From positions 372,001 to 436,000 of the forward strand of contig JAPOWR010000002.1 of NCBI GenBank assembly GCA_026707545.1: DNA of 64,000 bases, written 5' to 3'. A program made the translations under genes and the position numbers. The notes under the pieces were generated by a model that was given only the letters and a program-made list of their open reading frames with translations, did no database searches and had not been told where the DNA came from. The DNA is from Acidobacteriota bacterium (lineage in GTDB: Bacteria > Acidobacteriota > Thermoanaerobaculia > Multivoradales > Multivoraceae). Shown one piece after another: positions 51,662-60,013 of this stretch; the first letter of the stretch is position 1; every line of letters begins with the position of its first letter.

Positions 51662-53557
51662 ATGAACGACAAGAGAAGTCTCGATGTACGACGTCCCTGG
51701 GGCGGCGCGCGACGCCGCCCGCACCTGCCGTGGCTATACGCCGCGGCGGTCGTCCTGCTGGTGGCGCCGTTAGCCGGCCGCCAGGACGAAGAAGCCGAAG
51801 CCGAGCCACCGACCGTCGCGGAGGAGATCGTCGTCAGCGCCAACCGCTACGAGGTGCCAGCGTCGGAGGTCGGCAGCGCGGTCACCGTGATCGAGGCCGA
51901 CGAGATCGAGCGGCGCAATCCAGTGGCCGTGCTCGATCTGCTGCGCACGGTTCCCGGCACGGAAGTGACTCACGCCGGCGGCCCAGGCAAGATCGCCACG
52001 GTCCGGATGCGCGGCGGCTCCGGGGCGCAGGCCCTGGTCCTCGTCGACGGCGTGCGTGTCAACTCGGTTACCGGCGGTACGGTCGACTTCGCGCACCTGC
52101 TGGCGGCCAACATCGAGCGCATCGAGGTGCTTCGCGGCCCGCAGGCGACATACGGTTCGGAGGCGATGACGGGGGTCGTCAGCATCACGACCGGCCGCGG
52201 CATGAAGGGATGGCGGCTGAGCGGGACCGGTGAGACCGGGACCCACGATCATCGTCGGTTCGAGCTGGGCCTCCTGGGCGCGACCGACCGTTGGGACGTC
52301 AGCGTTTCAGCGGTCGACCTGAGCACCGACGGCGTGTCCCACCGCGCGATCGAGGGCGGTGCGGTCGAAGACGATCCGTACGAGAACCAGACCTTGAGCA
52401 CCCGCCTCGGCGCCGCTTTCGCGGGTGACGGCCGGATCGACCTGCGGGCTCGTTCCTACCGCGGCGACACCGCGGTGGACGGATTCGGCCTCGAGGATCT
52501 GAACGCGATGGCCGCCCAGGACGAGGACACGATCTCTCTGACGGTGGAGAAGGGCCTGGGTTCGTTCTGGCGACAGACCGTGCGCATCGGCCGGACCGAT
52601 GCGACCCTGCTCGGGACCGACCCGGACACGATCTGGAACAACTACGAGATCCGTTCCGAGATCCGGCAAATCGACCTGCAGTCCGACATCGCGCTGGGCA
52701 CGAACAACGTGCTGAATCTGGGTCTCGGGACGGAGAACCGGCGGGGGGCGAGCGTCGGCACGTTTGACGAGGAGGCCGACCTGGACTCGTGGTTCGTGCA
52801 GGACCAGTGGTCGATCACGGACGATGTTCACGTGACCGCCGCGCTGCGTGGCGACGAGCACTCGACGTTCGGGTCCGAGACGAGCCATCGGGTCACCGTT
52901 TCGGGAGGCTGGAGCGACGGCCGCGGCCGCCTCCACGGCAGCTACGGCACGGCGTTCCGGGCGCCCAACTTCAACGAGCTCTACTTTCCCTTCTCGGGCG
53001 ATCCGAACCTGTTGCCCGAGACCACGGAGGGGGTCGACATCGGCGTGCAGCAGCGGCTGGGCGATTCGGGCGCGACGCTCGATCTGACCTGGTTCGACAT
53101 CGACTTCGATCAACTGATCGAGTTCGACCTGACGAGCTTCACCTTCGGCAACGTTGCCCGGGCGAGTTCGAGCGGCGCGGAGTTCAGTCTGCGCTACCGC
53201 CCGAACGTTTCGACGAGCATCGAGCTTTCGCACACCTGGAACCGGACGGAAGACAAGGCCACGGGCAATCCGCTGGCCAGGCGGCCGAAGAACCGCACGA
53301 CGGCAGTCGCGCAGTTACAGCCGACGGACCGCTTCACGGCGGCCGCCATGGTCGCCTTCGTTTCCGACCGGACCGATTCGGACGGGGCGGTCATGGACGA
53401 CTACACCAAGGTCGACCTCCACCTGAGCTACAGCCTGTCGTGGCTCAGACCGTTCGTACGGATCGAGAACCTCCTGGATGAGGACTACTTCGAGGTCCCC
53501 GGGTTCGTCACGCCGGGCCGCACGATTGTCGTCGGCTTGCGACTACAGCGCCGGTAG
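51662..53557 (+). CDS. btuB: BtuB-like TonB-dependent cobalamin receptor
   Basis: 631-residue outer-membrane receptor, placed under a cobalamin riboswitch, so vitamin B12 or a related corrinoid is the likely cargo. It has a signal sequence (LYAAAVVLLVAPLAG), a TonB-box-like EEIVVSANRYEVPASEVGSAVTVI, and a plug with RNPVAVLDLLRTVPGTEVTHAGGPGKIATVRMRGGSGAQALVLVDGVRVNSVTGG and IERIEVLRGPQATYGSEAMTGVVSI. A C-terminal barrel of about 430 residues ends GLRLQRR rather than in the usual aromatic residue. Plug and size match BtuB. No btuCDF or cob genes are in the window. The ATG lies 9 bp after GGAGG. Confidence 0.9.
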   Translation: MNDKRSLDVRRPWGGARRRPHLPWLYAAAVVLLVAPLAGRQDEEAEAEPPTVAEEIVVSANRYEVPASEVGSAVTVIEADEIERRNPVAVLDLLRTVPGTEVTHAGGPGKIATVRMRGGSGAQALVLVDGVRVNSVTGGTVDFAHLLAANIERIEVLRGPQATYGSEAMTGVVSITTGRGMKGWRLSGTGETGTHDHRRFELGLLGATDRWDVSVSAVDLSTDGVSHRAIEGGAVEDDPYENQTLSTRLGAAFAGDGRIDLRARSYRGDTAVDGFGLEDLNAMAAQDEDTISLTVEKGLGSFWRQTVRIGRTDATLLGTDPDTIWNNYEIRSEIRQIDLQSDIALGTNNVLNLGLGTENRRGASVGTFDEEADLDSWFVQDQWSITDDVHVTAALRGDEHSTFGSETSHRVTVSGGWSDGRGRLHGSYGTAFRAPNFNELYFPFSGDPNLLPETTEGVDIGVQQRLGDSGATLDLTWFDIDFDQLIEFDLTSFTFGNVARASSSGAEFSLRYRPNVSTSIELSHTWNRTEDKATGNPLARRPKNRTTAVAQLQPTDRFTAAAMVAFVSDRTDSDGAVMDDYTKVDLHLSYSLSWLRPFVRIENLLDEDYFEVPGFVTPGRTIVVGLRLQRR

Positions 53558-53558
53558 A

Positions 53559-53612
53559 GGGGCGAAGATCGTCCAGGATCGCGTAGAGCGCAGGCACGAG
53601 CACCGCGACAAC
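53559..53612 (-). pseudogene. Possible remnant of an RND pump C-terminus
   Basis: Directly after the sulfotransferase stop and in the same frame, the minus strand reads VVAVLVPALYAILDDLRP, a close match to the last transmembrane helix and tail of RND pumps (LLVPALYAILDDL-type). No other pump sequence is near, so it may be the scar of a deleted pump gene. It is only 18 codons, so the call is tentative. Confidence 0.35.
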
Positions 53613-54755
53613 TCACCGTGACGCCCAGGACACCGCGGCCGACGGACCGTCGGGCGGCAGGTACTCCCATGTGTCCAGTGCGAACCGGCACTCTCGCTGG
53701 ACGCGCTGAATCGTGGACGCATCGATGGCGTACCGGTTCTTTTGATAGCCGGCAATTCCACCCAGGTAGCTCTCGATCCCGACCCGCGCCGCCTCCCAGC
53801 CCGGCAGGTCCAGCGTTGCGTAGACGGCCTCGAGCTCCGACAGCGCATTCCGCTCGAGATCTTCGAAACGCAGCTCCGCAAGCTGTCCCTTCGGGATGGA
53901 TGCACGGTCCTTCAGGTACTGCTGTAGCGTTTCCCGGAGAAGGAAGAGAGCAAGATCGTCCAGGGCTTTCTCGGTGATCGAATGAAGCTGGTGCATCGGT
54001 ATGACCGAACGGAACATGTGCGCCAGGGATTCGTAGACCACGTACGGATTGCGAACGATGTGGATGAACCGCGCGTCCGGGAAGAGCCGCAACAGATGAG
54101 GTATCCGGCCGGTATTGGCCGGACTCTTGAGCACCAGCCGCCGGCCGCCGGCATCCAGTGTCGCCTTGCGCAACACCTCCATGTAGACGCGCTCCCATCG
54201 CTTCACGTCCCTGGCGGAAAGGCCTCGCATGAAGCAGTACCTGTTGAAGTACCACTCTGCTCTCTGGGGGAACGAGAGCGCATGGAGGGAAGAGTAAGGA
54301 CTCGCATTGGCGACGGCCAGATCCTCCTCCACCGGCATGTCCATGGACACCTTCACGTTGTCCATCGGCCGGGTTGCTGGCGCGAGTCCGTCCATAAGGC
54401 GCTTCAGCCGGCCGCGACCCGTGAGGAAGAAGGTTGGCACGGCGGCGTGAAAGGTCGAGATCCAAGCGTACTGGGGATCCTGCGACATCAGATTGAGCAG
54501 ATGGGTCGTGCCGCTGCGGGCAACGCCGAGTACGAAGACGGGCGGTTTGTCGATCTCCACGCGGGCGACCGCTCCGCCCCAGCGCAGTCGTTCCACGATC
54601 CGGAGAGGTGCAGCGAGCGTCGTCGGGATGAGGATCCGCGCCACCTTGCCCCAGTAGGCCGGCGGGGCGCCGCCGTTCTCCCAGAGGAGGCGCAGCCATG
54701 TGCCCGGAGGGGCCATCGTGCTCGAGTGCGGGAGGACCTTGTCTTTGCCGGACAC
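53613..54755 (-). CDS. Sulfotransferase family protein
   Basis: 380-residue PAPS-dependent sulfotransferase-family enzyme. The 5'-phosphosulfate-binding loop is VFVLGVARSGTTHLLNLM. RFIHIVRNPYVVYESLAHMF is the 3'-phosphate-binding region, and FEDLERNALSELEAVYATLDLP is the usual C-terminal element. LKSPANTGRIPHLLRLFPDARF sits between them, as in cytosolic/glycolipid sulfotransferase relatives. It starts 13 bp after the P450-fusion stop, so it is the third gene of the cyclase operon. An acceptor hydroxyl made by the P450 is the natural hypothesis. No PAPS-synthesis genes are in the window. Confidence 0.88.
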   Translation of the reverse strand: MSGKDKVLPHSSTMAPPGTWLRLLWENGGAPPAYWGKVARILIPTTLAAPLRIVERLRWGGAVARVEIDKPPVFVLGVARSGTTHLLNLMSQDPQYAWISTFHAAVPTFFLTGRGRLKRLMDGLAPATRPMDNVKVSMDMPVEEDLAVANASPYSSLHALSFPQRAEWYFNRYCFMRGLSARDVKRWERVYMEVLRKATLDAGGRRLVLKSPANTGRIPHLLRLFPDARFIHIVRNPYVVYESLAHMFRSVIPMHQLHSITEKALDDLALFLLRETLQQYLKDRASIPKGQLAELRFEDLERNALSELEAVYATLDLPGWEAARVGIESYLGGIAGYQKNRYAIDASTIQRVQRECRFALDTWEYLPPDGPSAAVSWASR

Positions 54756-54768
54756 TGGAGTCTCCTCC

Positions 54769-56778
54769 TCAGGCGGTGAGGGCGGTGTCTCTTTCTCTTC
54801 TGCGCCGCGCGACGAACCTGAAGGAATCGGCCGGCCTGGGCGACAGACCGTAGGAGACCTTCAGCCTGTAGCCCGGGGGCCTCATCTCCAGGTCGGCCTC
54901 ATGGAAGATCGTCGCCAGGGTCAAGGCGACTTGAATCTGAGCGAGGCCCTTTCCCAGGCAACTGTGAGCTCCCGCGCTGAACGGAACGTACACGCCGGCT
55001 GCCCGATGCTCCGCCCGCTCCGGCGTGTACCGGTCGATGTCGAAACGCTGCGGATCGGGGAAGTGCTCCGGCAGATGGTGCGCTGCCCCGTAGGCGATCA
55101 CGATGTCCGCGCCGGCCGGAATCGTGTGGCCGGCAAACACGAACGAGTTCGTTACACGACGCAGCACCGCGGGCGTGATCGAGTACACCCGCATGGTCTC
55201 CATCGCGAAGCGGTTCGTGACGTCAAGTCGTGACAGTGGAGGCGCGGCTGCGGTTCCGCTGTCGAACAGGGCGTCCGCTTCGGCCCTCATCGCGTTCAGG
55301 AACCGCGGGCGCTTCAGCGCCTCGTAGAGGGCGAAGACCACTGTGTACGCCGCCGTGTGAAGCGCCGCGATGAGGATGGACCCGACGACGCCCGGCAGGT
55401 CCTCTTCGGGGAGCAGCCGAGGGTCTCTTCGATGAAGATCGAGCAGATCGTCCACGACGTTCGATGGGCCGCCAGACGGTTTGCGTCGCTCGTGCACAGC
55501 CATGATCTCCTCGAAGAGCGCCCGATAGGACTTTCGAGCACGAGACACCTGCGGGAGCTTCAGCCACCACCTTGGACGTCGTCGCGCCACCTCCACGTCC
55601 AGGATCGTCCCTAGAAGGCGGTCCAGGTCGTCGGAGCCGTCGACCATGTCGAGGTTGGCCAGCAGTGCGCCGGCTTGGCGAGTGATCATGCGCTGAAGCG
55701 CGGAGCGGGCCGTAACGGGACCGCCCTGGAGCCAGCCGGCGATTTCCGTTCGGGTGATGCGCATGAAGTCCGGCATGCGCTCGTGGAGGCACTGGGGCGA
55801 AAGGCCCGGGGCCATCGTCTTGCGCATGCGGACGTGTGGAGGGCCCTCTTGGGCGATGATCGTCTTGGAGGCCCCCATCTCCCAACTGAAGCGCAGCCAC
55901 TCGTTGCCGGTTCGCAAGTGGGCCTTGCCCTGGCGTTGGAGAAACTGAACGGCTTCCGGACCGGCGAGAACGAGGAGGCGCCGGTTCAGGGCACGCACGC
56001 GAAAGACGGGGCCCAGTTCCCTGTACTGCCGGGCGAAGAAGACGCTCAGGTCTCCGGTCATGCTGAGCGTGCTGCCGAGGAACGGGAGGCCCTTCACTTC
56101 GGGAATCTCGCTCGGCGGCCGGGCTGCCGGCGGCGTCGGGGCGGCGAGCTGGTTCTGGCGAATCGCCGGGAGCAGGAACCGGCCGATCAGGTCGAGCTTC
56201 CGGATCTGCTCGATCCGTTCCCGCAGCCGGATCCTCTCCTGCGGCGTGAGCAGGCGACGCAGTACGCCGCTGGCGTCGCTCAGGCAGATGAGCACGACAT
56301 CGCGTGGATCGGGAATCTCGTCGCTGAACAGCACCCGCATGATTCGCAGGCGCACTTCCTCCATCTGGCGCCCGTCGCGGGTCGGATAGCGCCTGGAACG
56401 GGAGACGGCGGACGAAAAGAACATGCCGCCGGCATCGGTTTCCAGGATTCCGTTCTCGACCAGGCGGGAAAGCGCACGTTCACGGATCTCCTTGCCCCGC
56501 TCCGCGGTGCGCGCGATCCAGTAGTCCGCGTTGCGATCGCCCGGGCCGGTCGCTACATCCGCCAGGGTCGGATCGAGAAGCTCGTCCTCAAGAGGCGTCG
56601 AGTCCACCAGGACGAGTTTCTCGAGGTCCGTGTCGATCCGTCCCTCCAGCGCCAGATCCATCAACACGGCGCCGGCAACGACGATGTCCAGAAGATGCTC
56701 CGAGTAGGACTCCGGCAGATCACCGTGCTCTTCGTCGAGGATGAGCAGGAGAATCTCCTCGGCGAACCTGATGGTCAT
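54769..56778 (-). CDS. GPP34 (GOLPH3-like) domain fused to cytochrome P450
   Basis: 669-residue two-domain protein. Residues 1-210 match the GPP34/GOLPH3 domain: MTIRFAEEILLLILDEE, DIVVAGAVLMDLALEGRID, RALSRLVENGIL, IPDPRDVVLICLSDASGVLRRLL. Eukaryotic GOLPH3 binds phosphoinositide and membrane proteins; bacterial members are poorly known. Residues 225-660 are a P450 opening with KGLPFLGS. The K-helix is Glu527-T-M-Arg530, FDIDRYTPER is present, and the heme loop is FSAGAHSCLG with Cys607. The I-helix reads AALHTAAYT (471-479), where the usual acid before Thr is His474. The ATG at 56778 overlaps the cyclase stop by 4 bp. No transmembrane helix is apparent, so the GPP34 part may supply membrane contact. 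Confidence 0.9.
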   Translation of the reverse strand: MTIRFAEEILLLILDEEHGDLPESYSEHLLDIVVAGAVLMDLALEGRIDTDLEKLVLVDSTPLEDELLDPTLADVATGPGDRNADYWIARTAERGKEIRERALSRLVENGILETDAGGMFFSSAVSRSRRYPTRDGRQMEEVRLRIMRVLFSDEIPDPRDVVLICLSDASGVLRRLLTPQERIRLRERIEQIRKLDLIGRFLLPAIRQNQLAAPTPPAARPPSEIPEVKGLPFLGSTLSMTGDLSVFFARQYRELGPVFRVRALNRRLLVLAGPEAVQFLQRQGKAHLRTGNEWLRFSWEMGASKTIIAQEGPPHVRMRKTMAPGLSPQCLHERMPDFMRITRTEIAGWLQGGPVTARSALQRMITRQAGALLANLDMVDGSDDLDRLLGTILDVEVARRRPRWWLKLPQVSRARKSYRALFEEIMAVHERRKPSGGPSNVVDDLLDLHRRDPRLLPEEDLPGVVGSILIAALHTAAYTVVFALYEALKRPRFLNAMRAEADALFDSGTAAAPPLSRLDVTNRFAMETMRVYSITPAVLRRVTNSFVFAGHTIPAGADIVIAYGAAHHLPEHFPDPQRFDIDRYTPERAEHRAAGVYVPFSAGAHSCLGKGLAQIQVALTLATIFHEADLEMRPPGYRLKVSYGLSPRPADSFRFVARRRRERDTALTA

Positions 56779-58760
56779 CCCCGACTCCCTGATCGAAACC
56801 GGCGATACGCAGCGAGCGCCGCGAGCGGAAAGTACTGGGCGTAGCCGTGGTATCGGAGATAGAAGACTCCCGGAAAACCGACACCCGTCCACCAACGGTC
56901 GTACCAGGAACCGTCCTCCCGCTGACGCTCCTGAAGGAAGGCGGCGGCACGGTCCAGCGCCGCGCGAGCCGCACCGGCTTCGCGCGGTTCCGGCCGCGCT
57001 TCGACGGTCGCGCTCAGGCCAAGCATCGCCCAGGCCGTCTGGGACGCGGTGCTGTCTCCGCACCCCCTGGCGGTCGGATCGTCGTAGGAACGGAGCGACT
57101 CGCCCCACCCGCCGTCTCCGTTCTGGACCCGGACGAGCCAACTCCGGCCACGCCTCAACGCCCGAGCCAGGGCGTCGGAGCGGTCGCGTGTCGCCGCGGA
57201 GGCGAGCTCACCCAGGGCCCGGAGCGAAAGCCCGGTCCCGTAGATGTGATTCGCCCCCCAGCGTCCGGGCCAGCTTCCGTCCTCATCCTGCTCCCGCAGC
57301 AGGTACTCGGCGGCCTGCCTGACTGGCGCCTCCCCCGGATCGAGCCCCGCGGCAAGCAGGGCGCGGATCCCCCGGGAAGTGATATCCGGCGTGCTGGGAT
57401 CGATCATCGCGTTGTGATCGGCGAAGGGAATGAAGGTGAGGACTTCCTTGTCGCAGCGCCGGTCGAACGCAGCCCAGCCGCCGTCCGGGTTCTGCATGCC
57501 AAGAAGCCAGGACAGCCCCCGGGCCAGTGCCGCTTGCCGGCGCGCTTCCAGCGCCCCGGCACCCCGGACCCGGGCCAACGCCTGCAGCGCTTCCGCCGTG
57601 TCGTCGCAGTCGGGGTAGTAGTCGTTCCGGTACTCGAAGCACCAACCGCCGGGCGCCTTCTGGAGGCTCCCCTGGCGCCAATCGCCCGCAACCGAGACCT
57701 GCCGGTCCAGCAGCCACACCAGTGCTTCCTGAATCGGGACTTTCCCGTCGTCCACGCCAGCATCGAGCAACGCGTTCACCGTCAGCGTGGTATCCCAGAC
57801 CGGCGAAAGGCACGGCTGGAGGCGGATCTCCCCGGCCTCCTCGATCTCGAACCGTTCGAGTTCCCGCAGTTGAGCTTGAACCAGGGGGTGGCTCACGTCG
57901 TATCCCAGGCACCTCAAAGCGATGACGGCGTTGACCATCGCCCCGAAGATCGCGCCCAGGCCGTCGCCGCCTTCGATGCGCTCCGTAAACCACCGTTCGG
58001 CCTTAGCCAAGGCACGCCGCCGCCACCAGGGAACAGGACCGACCCACTCGACCAGCTTGATCAGCGCGCTGAGCGCGGTGAACGTCTGCGCCCAGAGACG
58101 CTCGATCAGCGGCGGCCGCGCACGAGCCGGGATGAACTCCGTGTCGAGCTCATCCAGCGTGATGTCGAGCGGCACGCTCGGCCGGTGGGCCCAGATCACG
58201 GACAGCGGAACGACCATCGACCGCGTCCACGAAGACATGTCGTAGATGTTGAAGAAGAACCACTGCGGCAGGAGGATCATCTCCGGGGGTACCGCCGGGG
58301 CCCGCCGCCAGCGCCACAGCCCGAAGATCGACAAGTACAACTTCGTGTACGAGTTGCAGGCCGGCAGGCCTCCGGCGCCGCGGATCGCGCGGCGCGCCGC
58401 GGCCATGTGCGGCGAACGCGGGTCGTCGCCGACGAGCTTCAGGCACAGGTAGGCCTTGACGGACACGCTTGGATCGACTCGTCCGCCCGGGTGCGTCGTC
58501 CAGCCGCCGGTCGGCATCTGCTGGCTGCGCAGGCGCCGGCAGCAGGCGGTGATTCTCGGATCGTCGCCGCGGCCGAGGAAGTAGAGCAGCAGCACGTATT
58601 CCGATTCAAGGATCGTGTCGCCCTCGAGCTCAAAGCGCCAATGGCCGTCCTTCTTGCGACTGCTCAGGAGGTTGCGCACGGCGGCCTCGATCGTCTGGCT
58701 GAGGTTCCGGGCCGGCGCTGTTGTCGAACGCTCCCTGAGAACTCCTGCGGGGCCGATCAC
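56775..58760 (-). CDS. shc: Squalene-hopene cyclase
   Basis: 661-residue class II triterpene cyclase. The proton-donor motif DCDD lies at 384-387, equivalent to Asp374-Asp377 of the Alicyclobacillus enzyme. QW-type repeats occur throughout (DGHWRFELEGDTI, PTGGWTTH, GGWCFEYRND, QNPDGGWAAFDRR, DEDGSWPGRWG, QNGDGGWGESLRSYDD, EDGSWYDRWW). The N-terminal LLLYFLGRGDDP and the end FYLRYHGYAQYFPLAALAAYRR are family-typical. It would convert squalene to hopene/hopanol at the inner membrane, unless the pocket has changed product. It starts the operon with the GPP34-P450 and sulfotransferase genes. Confidence 0.95.
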   Translation of the reverse strand: MIGPAGVLRERSTTAPARNLSQTIEAAVRNLLSSRKKDGHWRFELEGDTILESEYVLLLYFLGRGDDPRITACCRRLRSQQMPTGGWTTHPGGRVDPSVSVKAYLCLKLVGDDPRSPHMAAARRAIRGAGGLPACNSYTKLYLSIFGLWRWRRAPAVPPEMILLPQWFFFNIYDMSSWTRSMVVPLSVIWAHRPSVPLDITLDELDTEFIPARARPPLIERLWAQTFTALSALIKLVEWVGPVPWWRRRALAKAERWFTERIEGGDGLGAIFGAMVNAVIALRCLGYDVSHPLVQAQLRELERFEIEEAGEIRLQPCLSPVWDTTLTVNALLDAGVDDGKVPIQEALVWLLDRQVSVAGDWRQGSLQKAPGGWCFEYRNDYYPDCDDTAEALQALARVRGAGALEARRQAALARGLSWLLGMQNPDGGWAAFDRRCDKEVLTFIPFADHNAMIDPSTPDITSRGIRALLAAGLDPGEAPVRQAAEYLLREQDEDGSWPGRWGANHIYGTGLSLRALGELASAATRDRSDALARALRRGRSWLVRVQNGDGGWGESLRSYDDPTARGCGDSTASQTAWAMLGLSATVEARPEPREAGAARAALDRAAAFLQERQREDGSWYDRWWTGVGFPGVFYLRYHGYAQYFPLAALAAYRRFRSGSRG

Positions 58761-58895
58761 CAGACGCCTCGGCGAGGAGTCTCACTGCGATTCATGGGGC
58801 ACATGACACTTTCTAGGTCACCGAATGAGGAGACTATCGAGAGATTGCGCGATTCTTTGGTGAGAAAGTGGTCCAACCGAGCGATCTTTTGGTGT

Positions 58896-58917
58896 CTTTC
58901 GCGGCGGTTCGCGAAAG
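58896..58917. promoter_or_regulatory. Perfect 8-bp hairpin in the cyclase/methyltransferase promoter region
   Basis: CTTTCGCG (58896-58903) and CGCGAAAG (58910-58917) are perfect inverted repeats with a 6-nt loop. They lie between the divergent cyclase operon (start 58760) and methyltransferase gene (start 58996). There is no T-run after the stem on either strand, so a regulator-binding site or 5'-leader structure fits better than a terminator. The surrounding 235 bp is less G+C-rich than the genes and carries no coding sequence. Confidence 0.5.
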
Positions 58918-58995
58918 CGGCCGCATGCCGGCCATACCGGTGACGCTTCTGGACGGCGGCTGGCGAGTCTGCGAACGGGCTATCGTCTGCATTCG

Positions 58996-59937
58996 ATGGT
59001 CAAGGCGCTGAGAACGATCTACCGCCGCTTCCACGCGGGCCTGTTCGCCGCGTTGCGCAGACTGGGCTGGAACGTGGCGAGAACGGCCGACTTCTACTCG
59101 CCGTTGCCGGTGCTCTCGGAGGTTGCGGAGTCCCGGGAGTCGTGGGACCGGCCGAGCGAGTTGGTCGGAGTCGACTACGACCTGCACGCGATGAAAGCGC
59201 TGCTGTCGGCGTTGATCGACGTGCATGGCGGCGAGTTCGACGCGTTGCCGCCGCACGGTGAGATCAGGACACTGGGGTACGGCCCCGGTTTCCCGGTGAT
59301 CGACGCGCTGACGACCTACCTCATGGTGCGAGACCTGCGGCCGGCGAAGTACGTCGAGATCGGTTCCGGCCTGTCGACCTACTACGCGTGGCTGGCCGCG
59401 GCGGCGAACGGGCGTGACGGCCGTGTCTGCGAGATGACCTGCGTCGATCCGTTCCCGACCGGGCGGCTGAACGAGCTGGAGGAGCCGGTCGTGAACGCCG
59501 TCGTCTCAAAGGTCGAGGCCACGGACCTCGGGCTCTTCGAGGCTCTGGATGCCGGCGACGTGCTGTTCATCGACTCGACTCATGTGCTGAAGCTCGGCGG
59601 TGACGTGGCGTTCCTCTTCCTCGAGGTGCTGCCGCGGCTGCGGCCCGGCGTCGTGGTCCATGTCCACGACATCCACTTCCCTTACAACACGCCTTACCCG
59701 GCCGAGCAGTACGTCTTCCGGGCCAAGTGGCCGCTCTACCGCACGGAGGCGATGGTTCTGCAGGCGTTTCTGAGCTTCAACCGGGAGTTCGAGGTGGTGC
59801 TCTCCGCGCCGATGATTCGTCACTTCGACGAGCCCTTTCTGGAACAGACGATTCCCGGCTACCGCCCGGTCGACTACGAGGACTACGACACTCACTTCGG
59901 CTCGATCTGGTTGCGCCGGCGGTTGCCGGCCGGCTAG
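58996..59937 (+). CDS. Class I SAM-dependent methyltransferase
   Basis: 313-residue protein with a Rossmann methyltransferase core: YVEIGSGLSTYYAWLAA (SAM-binding motif I), CVDPFPTG (acidic loop of strand 2), DVLFIDSTHVLKLGGDVAFLFLEVLPRLRPGVVVHVHDIHFPYN. The last stretch, with DSxH and the HDIHFP block, is characteristic of the Methyltransf_24-type enzymes often acting on sugars or lipids. No N-terminal signal. It is divergent from the cyclase operon and convergent with glycan-export-like genes, so it could modify either product. Substrate unknown. Confidence 0.82.
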   Translation: MVKALRTIYRRFHAGLFAALRRLGWNVARTADFYSPLPVLSEVAESRESWDRPSELVGVDYDLHAMKALLSALIDVHGGEFDALPPHGEIRTLGYGPGFPVIDALTTYLMVRDLRPAKYVEIGSGLSTYYAWLAAAANGRDGRVCEMTCVDPFPTGRLNELEEPVVNAVVSKVEATDLGLFEALDAGDVLFIDSTHVLKLGGDVAFLFLEVLPRLRPGVVVHVHDIHFPYNTPYPAEQYVFRAKWPLYRTEAMVLQAFLSFNREFEVVLSAPMIRHFDEPFLEQTIPGYRPVDYEDYDTHFGSIWLRRRLPAG

Positions 59938-59956
59938 CTCGGCAGAGACTGGGTAC

Positions 59957-59974
59957 GCCGGCGTTCCCGCCGGC
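59957..59974. other. Palindromic hairpin between convergent genes
   Basis: GCCGGCG-TTCC-CGCCGGC is a perfect 7-bp stem with a 4-nt loop, 20 bp after the methyltransferase stop and 40 bp before the GT39-like stop. A second small stem (GGCGC-GAA-GCGCC) follows directly. There is no T-run. It may act as a bidirectional terminator or be one copy of a repeated extragenic palindrome. Confidence 0.5.
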
Positions 59975-60013
59975 ATCCGGCGCGAAGCGCCCGGTTCCGG
60001 ACCCTCTGCCGCG

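Noticed and set aside
56779..57141. N-terminal extension of the GPP34-P450 protein into the cyclase gene
   Set aside because: Arg/Gly/Pro-rich shadow text; the ATG at 56778 overlaps the cyclase stop and begins the GPP34 domain exactly.
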